Positions 10,188 through 17,757 of a stretch of 30,907 nt of DNA are shown piece by piece. This DNA comes from Bacteroidales bacterium (GTDB lineage: Bacteria > Bacteroidota > Bacteroidia > Bacteroidales > UBA10428): the NCBI GenBank assembly GCA_030626465.1, contig DAOUOU010000004.1:1-30907 (forward strand), given 5' to 3'. The first letter of the stretch is position 1. Each line of letters opens with the position of its first letter. The notes beneath the pieces were generated by a model. The model did no database searches. It was given only the letters and a program-made list of their open reading frames with translations, and was not told where the DNA came from. Position numbers and translations under genes: made by a program.

Positions 10188-10279
10188 CCTGTGGTTCGCC
10201 TTCCAGTGATATGGCCAGCTATTGGTGAATAAAAATTAACAATAACCATCCATATCCCCTGCCACAGGTTTAATTTTTC
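10188..10279 (+). terminator. Nested hairpin with T-tract, likely terminator of the mannosidase operon
   Basis: Three nested complementary pairs are visible: CCTGTGG (10188-10194) with CCACAGG (10262-10268), GATATGG (10208-10214) with CCATATC (10250-10256), and TATTG (10220-10224) with CAATA (10240-10244). The tail reads TTTAATTTTTC. The long, interrupted stem is not a textbook terminator but is placed 60 bases after the last gene of the operon. It might instead be a structured RNA element. Confidence 0.5.
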
Positions 10280-10485
10280 AGGTAAATTTTATTTCTGAAA
10301 CGTACCTTGCCTTGTATTCAAAAAATTCAAGCAAAAATGTGATTAGTATACATAATGTTGTATTTTCATTTATATACCCCCTATTTTTATTGGGGATAAC
10401 TTTCCTTTTATAACATATTTTAAATTATTACCCTATTTTTTTAAGGGTTTTGTAGATTTATATGCTATTATTTGAAATATTTTAC

Positions 10486-10493
10486 TACATTTG
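10486..10493 (+). promoter_or_regulatory. -7 promoter element of type II glutamine synthetase
   Basis: TACATTTG matches the Bacteroidota -7 consensus TAnnTTTG exactly. It predicts transcription from about 10500, leaving a leader of about 40 bases before the ATG at 10542. A TTTG at 10471-10474 is too close (11-base spacer) to be a normal -33 box. Confidence 0.6.
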
Positions 10494-10541
10494 CACCCAA
10501 TAAAAAGTAAGTATCAATCATTAATTTATAAAAGCGATAAT

Positions 10542-11552
10542 ATGAAAGCGAAACTCGAATATATTTGGTTAGATGGTTACAAGCCAACCCAGACCATGAG
10601 AAGTAAAACCCTTGTGGTTAAAGATTTTGACGGAAAACTGGACGGGTGTCCGATATGGTCATTCGATGGTTCATCAACAGACCAGGCTGCAGGAAATGAT
10701 TCAGATTGTTTATTAAAGCCTGTTGCTTTGTTTCCCGATCCGGTAAGAGATAAGGGCTGGCTTGTAATGACCGAGGTTTTGAATGCCAATGGCACTCCCC
10801 ACCCGTCAAACGGCAGGGCCACCATTGACGATGACGACGATGATTTCTGGTTTGGGTTTGAGCAGGAATATGTTCTCTGGGATCTTGATCACCACACACC
10901 ATTAGGATTTCCGGCACCGGGATATTACCCTCCGCCACAGGGACCTTTCTACTGTTCGGTTGGAGCTGAATTCAACATTGGAAGGAACATTGCTGAAGAA
11001 CACCTTGACAATTGTATTGAAGCTGGGATCAACATTGAAGGTATTAATGCGGAAGTAATGAAGGGACAGTGGGAATACCAGATTTTTGCCAAAGGCGCGA
11101 AAGCTGCAGGTGATCAAACCTGGGTTGCACGTTACATTGCCGAAAGAGTGGGTGAAAAATATGGTGTTCGTATCAATCTTCATCCAAAACCTGTTGAGGG
11201 CGACTGGAACGGTTCAGGAATGCACGCCAATTTTTCAAATGGTGTGATGAGAAAAGCCGGAAACAAAGAAACATTCGATAAAATCTGTGGTGGATTTGGA
11301 AAACATATTCCTGAACATATTGCCGTATATGGTGCCGATAACGAAAAAAGATTAACCGGACGACACGAGACACAATCCATTGATAGATTCAGCTACGGAA
11401 TATCTGACCGTGGTGCGTCTATTCGTATCCCGGTGAGTACGATTGAAAATGGATGGAAAGGAAGACTGGAAGACAGAAGGCCTGCCTCAAACGCAGATCC
11501 GTATAAGGTAGCATCGATTATTATTAAAACCACAAAGACAGCACTCAATTAA
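10542..11552 (+). CDS. glnII: Glutamine synthetase type II (beta-grasp, eukaryote-like)
   Basis: This cytoplasmic enzyme of 336 residues makes glutamine from glutamate, ammonia and ATP. The start is the ATG at 10542 (MKAKLEYIWLDGY), which matches how type II enzymes begin; a TTG at 10491 in the same frame overlaps the promoter and is rejected. The N-terminal beta-grasp domain includes SFDGSSTDQA and a run of acidic residues before FWFGFEQEY, where the glutamates bind metal. The catalytic part shows GQWEYQIF, the NGSGMHANFS loop, LTGRHET and RFSYGISDRGASIRIP. Short length (bacterial type I is about 470, type III about 730) supports type II. It converges on a type III glutamine synthetase with a shared terminator. 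Both are probably tied to nitrogen supply, but no known regulator site is recognised. Confidence 0.95.
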   Translation: MKAKLEYIWLDGYKPTQTMRSKTLVVKDFDGKLDGCPIWSFDGSSTDQAAGNDSDCLLKPVALFPDPVRDKGWLVMTEVLNANGTPHPSNGRATIDDDDDDFWFGFEQEYVLWDLDHHTPLGFPAPGYYPPPQGPFYCSVGAEFNIGRNIAEEHLDNCIEAGINIEGINAEVMKGQWEYQIFAKGAKAAGDQTWVARYIAERVGEKYGVRINLHPKPVEGDWNGSGMHANFSNGVMRKAGNKETFDKICGGFGKHIPEHIAVYGADNEKRLTGRHETQSIDRFSYGISDRGASIRIPVSTIENGWKGRLEDRRPASNADPYKVASIIIKTTKTALN

Positions 11553-11609
11553 GCAGTGTAAATAATGTATAACACACAATTTGCAAATATAAGCTTGTTC
11601 ACAAAATCT

Positions 11610-11650
11610 TGCCCGGTTTTATTTATTTAACGGGCACCTTTCTCATTTTC
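11610..11650. terminator. Shared terminator between the two glutamine synthetase genes
   Basis: TGCCCG (11610-11615) pairs with CGGGCA (11631-11636) around a 15-base AT-rich loop. The + strand side continues CCTTTCTCATTTTCG, and the - strand side continues AGATTTTGTG. It is centred between two convergent stops (11552 and 11662) and can serve both strands. Confidence 0.6.
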
Positions 11651-11661
11651 GCACAGTAATA

Positions 11662-13851
11662 TTATCTGCTAAACAACAATTCACGGTACTTGGGCAAAGG
11701 CCACAATTCATTATCCACAATTTGTTCCAGCTTATCGATATGGTATCGTATATCTTCGATATAAGGCAATACTGATGCGGCATACTGACTGGCTTTTTCC
11801 CTTGCATTTGAAATACTGTTGGTTGTTTTTCTTGCCTCGATCATATCACGCACCTTGGCTTTTATGTTTGTAATATGTTCTGAAATGGTTTTTATGAGTT
11901 CCTGCCTTGATCCTGCAAGCTTCTTAAACTCACTCTGCCCGAAAGTTTCCTTCAATCCCCTAACATTATCCATAAGCTTTGTCTGGTAATCAATAGCGAT
12001 AGGTACTACCTGGCTTAAAGCAATATCTCCGATTACTCTCGATTCGATCTGCACTTTCTTCGTATAATTATCAAATCGAACATCGGTGCGTCCTTCAAGT
12101 TCCTTCTCATTCAAAATCTTCTGCGATTTGAACAGTCGCTTTGATTTTGCAGACAAATAGGCATCAAGAGCATCTATAACACTTGTAATATGTGTCAGCC
12201 CCTTTTTCTTGGCTTCCTTGTGCCACTCCTCACTATAGCTGTTTCCTTCAAAACGTACGTTTTTAGAATCGATTATGTATTTCCTGATAACCTGGAAAAT
12301 AGCTTCGTCCTTTTTTACTTCCTTATTGATCAGATAATCCACATCCTTCTTAAACTGAACCAATTGCTGGGCAACAGCAGTGTTCAATACAGTCATTGGT
12401 GCTGCACAATTGGTCGTGGCCCCGACAGCTCTGAATTCAAATCGATCGCCTGTGAATGCAAAGGGAGAAGTACGGTTACGGTCGGTATTATCCAGAAGAA
12501 TTTTAGGGATCTTGCCAACATCGAGCTTCAACTCTGTCTTCTCATCAGGAGTCATTTTTTTGCTTGTTACCCTCACTTCCAACTCATCAAGTATGCTTGA
12601 TATTTTATTTCCGACAAATACCGACATGATCAGAGGAGGTGCCTCATTTCCACCCAGTCGTAAAGCATTGCCTGCCGACACAATGCTGGCTCTTATCAAA
12701 TCCTGATGAGCATATACAGCCCTTAGTGTACAAACGAGGAAGCTGAGAAACTGTATATTGGTCTTTGGCTTATTGCCCGGTGACAGAAGATTCACACCGG
12801 TATTGGTCATGAGCGACCAGTTGTTATGCTTTCCCGAGCCGTTGATTCCTTTGAAAGGCTTCTCATGGAATAGAACAATAAAATGATGATGTCTGGCTAT
12901 TCGTTTCATAATATCCATCAACAAAACATTATGATCCACTGCAAGGTTGCACTCCTCAAAGATAGGAGCAACTTCATACTGGTTCGGCGCCACTTCATTA
13001 TGTCTTGTACGCAGAGGAATTCCCAGCTTATAAGCCTCCGTTTCAAACTCGCGCATAAAGCCACTTACACGTTCAGGAATCGATGAAAAATAATGATCGT
13101 CGAGCTGCTGATCCTTTTCTGAAGCATGTCCCACAAGGGTACGGTCTGTCATCACCAGGTCGGGCCTGGCAAAGTAAAGTGCCTCATCAACAAGGAAGTA
13201 TTCCTGTTCCGACCCCAGGGTTGAATATACCTTTGTTACATTTTTATCAAAGTATTCACAAACATCAACAGCTGCCTTATCGATAGCCGAAAGGGCCTTC
13301 AGCAAAGGAGTCTTATGATCGAGTGCTTCACCGGTATAGGAAACAAAAATGGTAGGTATACTAAGAGTGTTTCCGACAATATATGCAGGTGAGGAGGGGT
13401 CCCAGGCAGTATACCCGCGCGCTTCGAAGGTATTACGAATACCTCCGCTCGGAAAGCTGCTGGCATCAGGTTCCTGCTGTGCAAGATGCCAGCCCGAAAA
13501 CATCTCAACCATTCCGCCAAATTCATTGTATTCAATAAAAGCATCATGCTTTTCGGCTGTTCCATCGGTAAGAGGATGAAACCAGTGCGAGTAATGGGTA
13601 GCTCCCATTTCAAGCGCCCAGGCTTTCATGCCCGTCGCTACCTTGTCTGCAAGTCGCCGGTCAATCTTAAGCCCTTTCTCAATGCACTCCATCACCCCAT
13701 CATAAGCTTCCTGCGACAGGTACCTTTGCATCTTTTCCTTATCAAAAACATTGATCCCGTAATAATCGGAGGTTTTCTTTGAAGGAGCTTCTGTAAATAC
13801 AGGTTTTCTTGAGTTTGCGTCGTGAACTGCCTGAAATCTGATGATCGCCAT
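11662..13851 (-). CDS. glnN: Glutamine synthetase type III
   Basis: This 729-residue protein has the length typical of type III glutamine synthetases (GSIII, GlnN), the main form in Bacteroides. It starts at the ATG at 13851 (MAIIRFQAVHDANSRKP) after an AAAAAGGAA ribosome-binding stretch. The GSIII-specific N-terminal region is followed by catalytic motifs: GSEQEYFLVD (E215, E217), TRHNEVAPNQYEVAPIFEE, HEKPFKGINGSGKHNNWS (residues 329-346) and a C-terminal helical extension unique to this class. It works as a cytoplasmic dodecamer in characterised members. The gene faces the type II enzyme and is followed, upstream on the same strand, by an M20 dipeptidase gene 133 bases away. A perfect dyad overlaps its -7 element, suggesting transcriptional control. 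Confidence 0.97.
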   Translation of the reverse strand: MAIIRFQAVHDANSRKPVFTEAPSKKTSDYYGINVFDKEKMQRYLSQEAYDGVMECIEKGLKIDRRLADKVATGMKAWALEMGATHYSHWFHPLTDGTAEKHDAFIEYNEFGGMVEMFSGWHLAQQEPDASSFPSGGIRNTFEARGYTAWDPSSPAYIVGNTLSIPTIFVSYTGEALDHKTPLLKALSAIDKAAVDVCEYFDKNVTKVYSTLGSEQEYFLVDEALYFARPDLVMTDRTLVGHASEKDQQLDDHYFSSIPERVSGFMREFETEAYKLGIPLRTRHNEVAPNQYEVAPIFEECNLAVDHNVLLMDIMKRIARHHHFIVLFHEKPFKGINGSGKHNNWSLMTNTGVNLLSPGNKPKTNIQFLSFLVCTLRAVYAHQDLIRASIVSAGNALRLGGNEAPPLIMSVFVGNKISSILDELEVRVTSKKMTPDEKTELKLDVGKIPKILLDNTDRNRTSPFAFTGDRFEFRAVGATTNCAAPMTVLNTAVAQQLVQFKKDVDYLINKEVKKDEAIFQVIRKYIIDSKNVRFEGNSYSEEWHKEAKKKGLTHITSVIDALDAYLSAKSKRLFKSQKILNEKELEGRTDVRFDNYTKKVQIESRVIGDIALSQVVPIAIDYQTKLMDNVRGLKETFGQSEFKKLAGSRQELIKTISEHITNIKAKVRDMIEARKTTNSISNAREKASQYAASVLPYIEDIRYHIDKLEQIVDNELWPLPKYRELLFSR

Positions 13852-13873
13852 ATGTATTCCTTTTTAATTTGTG

Positions 13874-13893
13874 ATCTTTGTCTTACAAAGATA
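13874..13893 (-). promoter_or_regulatory. glnN promoter with overlapping dyad
   Basis: On the minus strand TATCTTTG (13886-13893) is an exact TAnnTTTG -7 element 35-42 bases before the glnN start. It overlaps a perfect inverted repeat, ATCTTTGT-ctt-ACAAAGAT (13874-13892), that covers the predicted start of transcription. A repressor site is plausible; the dyad could also be a consequence of the -7 sequence occurring on both strands. Confidence 0.55.
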
Positions 13894-13984
13894 ACTTTTT
13901 ATCAGATAGGGCTCTCTTTTTTAACCAACAGCACAGGAATAGTATAAAATAATTACTCCTGCCCTCGAAATTTATCCCTTCTTG

Positions 13985-15358
13985 CTAAAGATTGTACGAT
14001 TCTGAATAAAAATGATAAAACCAGGGAATTGTTTCTATCCCCTTGTAAAAGCTTTGTAAAGGAAAATTCTCATTCGGTGAGTGAATAGCATCCGTTTCGA
14101 GGCCAAATCCCAAAAGAACAGCTTTGATTCCCAATACTTCGTCAAAAGCAGCAATTACAGGAATGCTGCCACCACCACGAATAGGTAAGGGTTTTTTCCC
14201 GAATGTCTTTTCAATGGAAGAAATGGCTGCCTGTATCTCCTTTGATTCCCAGGGAGCTACATAGGCGTTTCCACCGTGCAAAGTTTTAATACGAATACTT
14301 ACACCAGGAGGAGAAATATTTTCCAGGTGTGCTTTAAAGATCTTTTCGATCTTTTCAGTATCCTGGTCTGGTACCAGTCGCATCGATATTTTGGCCGATG
14401 CGTTTGCCGGAAGGATGGTTTTTGCGCCCTCTTCCATAAATCCACCCCAGATTCCGTTCACATCGAGGGAGGGACGTATACCCAGGCGCTCAATAGTAGT
14501 ATATCCTTCTTCTCCATAAAATTCGGGAATACCAATGTTGGTTATCAGAGTGTCTTCATCAAGCGGTACCTTGTTCAACAATTCACGCTCACCTTTATCT
14601 ACTTCTTTAACAGAATCATAAAATCCGGGGATGGTAATTTTTCCTTTATCATCTTTCATACCCGATATAATATCTGCCAGTACGTTGCACGGATTATTCA
14701 CTGCGCCACCGTACAAGCCCGAATGAAGATCGCGATTTGGACCTGTAACTGTTATCTCGAAATATGCAAGTCCACGTAAGCCAATAGTAAGGGAAGGTGT
14801 ATCTAAAGAAAGCATAGTAGTATCCGAAACAAGGATTACATCGGCAGAAAGTAGTTGACCATTTCGTAAGCAAAACTTTTTCAAGGCAGCAGAGCCAATT
14901 TCTTCTTCTCCTTCGATAATAAATTTCACATTGCATGGTAGTTTATTTTCAGCAACCATATACTCAAAAGCTTTTAACTGCATAAAAAGCTGTCCCTTAT
15001 CATCGTCTGCCCCACGAGCATAAATCTTTTCCTCTCTGATCTCAGGCTCAAAAGGGAGCGATTTCCATTCCTCGTGCGGATCAGGAGGTTGTACGTCATA
15101 ATGTCCGTATACCAATATAGTGGGTAATTTTGAATCGATCAGTTTTTCACCGAATACTACCGGCCAGCCACTGGTCTTCACTACTTCGGCTTTGTCGGCC
15201 CCGGAACTGATTATATTTTCTTTTAAATATTCTGCTGCCGAATACATTTCTTCCCTGTTTCTTTTATCGGCACTAACAGACGGTATTCGTATCAATCCAA
15301 ACAACTCCTCCAGAAATCGTTCCTTATTCTTTTCAATATAGCCCCTGATACTGTCCAT
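13985..15358 (-). CDS. M20-family dipeptidase / metallopeptidase
   Basis: This 457-residue protein has no signal peptide and is probably cytoplasmic. It carries the M20 di-zinc motifs: GHYDVQPP (His86, Asp88), ARGADDDKGQ (bridging Asp119), EGEEEIGS (catalytic Glu152, ligand Glu153), the RDLHSGLYGG segment and a C-terminal GLETDAIHSPNE histidine ligand. The order and length match the carnosinase-like/DapE-related dipeptidases (M20 dipeptidases of 450-470 residues). It should hydrolyse dipeptides, supplying amino acids. It is on the same strand as glnN but 133 bases apart, with a separate glnN promoter between them, so co-transcription is not required. On its other side it is divergent from the sensor kinase gene. 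Confidence 0.93.
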   Translation of the reverse strand: MDSIRGYIEKNKERFLEELFGLIRIPSVSADKRNREEMYSAAEYLKENIISSGADKAEVVKTSGWPVVFGEKLIDSKLPTILVYGHYDVQPPDPHEEWKSLPFEPEIREEKIYARGADDDKGQLFMQLKAFEYMVAENKLPCNVKFIIEGEEEIGSAALKKFCLRNGQLLSADVILVSDTTMLSLDTPSLTIGLRGLAYFEITVTGPNRDLHSGLYGGAVNNPCNVLADIISGMKDDKGKITIPGFYDSVKEVDKGERELLNKVPLDEDTLITNIGIPEFYGEEGYTTIERLGIRPSLDVNGIWGGFMEEGAKTILPANASAKISMRLVPDQDTEKIEKIFKAHLENISPPGVSIRIKTLHGGNAYVAPWESKEIQAAISSIEKTFGKKPLPIRGGGSIPVIAAFDEVLGIKAVLLGFGLETDAIHSPNENFPLQSFYKGIETIPWFYHFYSESYNL

Positions 15359-15504
15359 AATAATAGTTTCTTACCGAAAGTAGTAAAATCATTTGCAATT
15401 GTATGAACTAAGGTGTGTGTTTTGGGAATTGTTTTAATTGAAAGTCGTTAATCCTGTATCCATCATTAAAATTTCTTTATTTTTAAACCCGTCAATCTGA
15501 ACTC

Positions 15505-17049
15505 ATGATCCGTACACTAAAAAGTACCATATTATTGATTCTGGTAATAATTTTCCTCCCAACCATTATTTTCTCCATTTATGAGATAGGTTCATTGCGT
15601 AACAATGAAAAAGTAATTGAAACAATATACAAAAACCAGTTGGATGCCATCCTTTATTCCGTGAATCAATATTCAGAAGATGCTATCAGCAGTTGGGCCA
15701 ATAAATTAGAATATATTCTTCACGAAGAGGACAAATACAAAAAGGAAGCGTTGAATCAGTTTATCAATGAAACTCCTTCTGTAAATCAGATTTTACAGTT
15801 CGATACAAATAAAAATTTATTGGTTTTGGTTCCGGAACACAACGAAACCCAGGTAAACAAAGAATCACTACAAAGTATACTTAGTTCAAACGACACCATA
15901 TTTAGACGATTACAGACATATTTACGGGGAGGATACAGAAAAATAGAATCCTTTGCATTGAATCATTCCAACAATCAAATCATTGTATTTGCAATCGAAC
16001 TCCATAATGATATACTATTCAACGCAATTGTTTTTGATCCGGTAAGATTTATCGGAGAGGTCCTGGATCCTAAAATTCAGGAAATAGCACAAAATGAATT
16101 TTCTATTTCCGTTTTTAAGATAAAAAGTGATTCGATTATTTATAGTTCCGATAAACAATTTGCCGGTGCTGAGATTACACATGCAAAAGCCTTCTGGTTA
16201 ATTCCGGATTTCAGTCTCGGAATTGAGTTAAAGAATCAGACGATAAGTGATCTGGCGAAATCCAGATCAATGAAAGATCTGATACTGATATGTATTGTTG
16301 ATCTGGGACTTCTTCTTGGCGTTTGGCTAATATACCGTAATGTGCGCAAACAGCTGGAATTATCGCAGCTTAAATCCGATTTTGTATCAAACGTTTCGCA
16401 TGAAATTCGCACTCCCCTTGCACTGATAAGCATGTACATTGAGACGCTTGAACTGGGACGGGTAAAAACTAAGGAAAAAATCAAAGAGTACTATGATATT
16501 ATACTCCAGGAAACACAGCGTCTATCAGGGATAGTAAACAAAATTCTAAACTTCTCTCAAATTGAAAGCGGCAAAAAGACATACAGGTTTTCATTGGTTG
16601 ATATAAATGCCATTGTATGCGATGTTGCATCCACATTCAAATTCAATCTTAAGAGTGAGGGATTTGAATACACTGTCGACTGCAAAGCCAAATTACCGGA
16701 TGTATATGTTGATGGTGAATCTGTTACAGATGCATTGGTAAACCTGATTGATAATGCTATAAAATATAGTCTTGATGAGAAGCAAATAAATATCTCCACA
16801 GGTTCAGATAAAAGTTGGGTATTTGTTGAGGTAGCTGATAAAGGGATTGGTATTTCAGAAAATGAGCAAAAATACATTTTTGATAAATTTTACAGGGTGA
16901 CTGAGAAAAACTTAGCCTTAAAAGCAAAAGGTTCAGGTCTTGGATTAACAATCGTAAAACATATTATTGACTCCCACAGAGGGAAAATTGAAGTGAAAAG
17001 TAAAAAAGGCGAAGGAACCGTATTTAGGTTATTATTTCCTATTAATTAA
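15505..17049 (+). CDS. Membrane sensor histidine kinase
   Basis: This 514-residue protein has a first membrane helix at about residues 7-27 (ILLILVIIFLPTIIFSIY), a periplasmic sensing region of some 225 residues without a recognised fold, and a second helix at 258-277 (DLILICIVDLGLLLGVWLIY). The cytoplasmic part has no clear HAMP. HisKA carries the phosphorylated His299 in FVSNVSHEIRTPLALI, and the ATPase domain shows the N box (NLIDNAIKYS), G1 (DKGIGISENEQ) and G2 (KGSGLGLTIVKH). It phosphorylates the OmpR-type regulator encoded 11 bases downstream. The signal is unknown. Confidence 0.94.
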   Translation: MIRTLKSTILLILVIIFLPTIIFSIYEIGSLRNNEKVIETIYKNQLDAILYSVNQYSEDAISSWANKLEYILHEEDKYKKEALNQFINETPSVNQILQFDTNKNLLVLVPEHNETQVNKESLQSILSSNDTIFRRLQTYLRGGYRKIESFALNHSNNQIIVFAIELHNDILFNAIVFDPVRFIGEVLDPKIQEIAQNEFSISVFKIKSDSIIYSSDKQFAGAEITHAKAFWLIPDFSLGIELKNQTISDLAKSRSMKDLILICIVDLGLLLGVWLIYRNVRKQLELSQLKSDFVSNVSHEIRTPLALISMYIETLELGRVKTKEKIKEYYDIILQETQRLSGIVNKILNFSQIESGKKTYRFSLVDINAIVCDVASTFKFNLKSEGFEYTVDCKAKLPDVYVDGESVTDALVNLIDNAIKYSLDEKQINISTGSDKSWVFVEVADKGIGISENEQKYIFDKFYRVTEKNLALKAKGSGLGLTIVKHIIDSHRGKIEVKSKKGEGTVFRLLFPIN

Positions 17050-17060
17050 TACATTTGGTC

Positions 17061-17750
17061 ATGAGCAGAATTCTTATAGTCGAAGATGAAAAGCACATGC
17101 TTCAAGGCCTGAAAGATAACCTTGAATTTGAAGGATATGAAGTGGATGTTGCTTATGAAGGGCAATCGGGATTAGAAAAGCTTTTAAATAACAGATACAA
17201 TTTAGTAATTCTGGATGTAATGCTTCCCAATATTTCAGGTTTCGACATCTGCAAAACTGCCAGAAAAGAAGGAGTAAATACCCCGATAATACTGCTAACG
17301 GCAAAAGGAGAAGAGATCGATAAGGTTGTAGGACTTGAACTGGGAGCTGATGATTACATAACGAAACCTTTCAGCCTGAGAGAATTGCTAGCGAGGATAA
17401 AAGCCATATTAAGAAGAACCGGTAAGACAGACCAGATCGGAAGCAAAACTCAAATAGCCAGTATTGGTAAGCTTTCTGTCAATTTTAAAAATTACGAGGC
17501 ATTTACTGATGAGAAAGCTGTGAAGATGTCGCATAAGGAATTTGAAATTCTGTACTATCTATTTAACAACGTAAACAATACTGTTCATCGCGATGATCTT
17601 ATGAGTAAAGTATGGGGAATAGATTATGATATCACAACACGTACTGTTGATAATTTTATTCTTAAACTACGTCAGAAAATTGAAGATGATCCTAATAACC
17701 CAAGAATCATTCACACCGTACACGGAGTTGGTTATAAGATGGTATTATGA
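17061..17750 (+). CDS. OmpR/PhoB-family response regulator
   Basis: The protein has 229 residues when started at the ATG at 17061 (MSRILIVEDEKHM); an in-frame TTG two codons earlier is not needed. The receiver domain has the acidic pair E8/D9, the phosphorylated Asp52 in VILDVMLP, Thr80 and Lys102 in DYITKPFS. The C-terminal winged helix (about 130-229) includes SHKEFEILYYL, VHRDDLMSKVWG, RTVDNFILKLRQKIEDDP and HTVHGVGYKMVL, typical of OmpR-type DNA binding. It is the partner of the kinase just upstream. OmpR-type regulators bind direct repeats spaced by about one helical turn, and such repeats occur at 21356-21393. Its stop is only 7 bases from the stop of the convergent propeller kinase. 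Confidence 0.95.
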   Translation: MSRILIVEDEKHMLQGLKDNLEFEGYEVDVAYEGQSGLEKLLNNRYNLVILDVMLPNISGFDICKTARKEGVNTPIILLTAKGEEIDKVVGLELGADDYITKPFSLRELLARIKAILRRTGKTDQIGSKTQIASIGKLSVNFKNYEAFTDEKAVKMSHKEFEILYYLFNNVNNTVHRDDLMSKVWGIDYDITTRTVDNFILKLRQKIEDDPNNPRIIHTVHGVGYKMVL

Positions 17751-17757
17751 CAATCAG

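Larger units (their letters stand above)
10128..10541 (+). other. Intergenic region between MFS gene and type II glutamine synthetase
   Basis: These 414 bases carry no convincing gene. They contain a nested inverted-repeat structure with a T-rich tail (10188-10279), two short C-tract/G-tract hairpins with T-rich loops (10377-10395 and 10430-10448), and a -7 promoter element (10486-10493). The rest is AT-rich without visible structure. Confidence 0.7.

Noticed and set aside
10491..10541. A TTG start giving 17 extra residues on the type II glutamine synthetase
   Set aside because: It overlaps the -7 element, and the family begins at the ATG at 10542.
12190..12600. A 136-codon + strand frame inside glnN
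   Set aside because: Antisense shadow of the conserved type III glutamine synthetase, with no independent support.
15375..15382. TACTTTCG as the dipeptidase -7 element on the minus strand
   Set aside because: One mismatch to TAnnTTTG, no -33 box and very close to the start codon; too weak to list.
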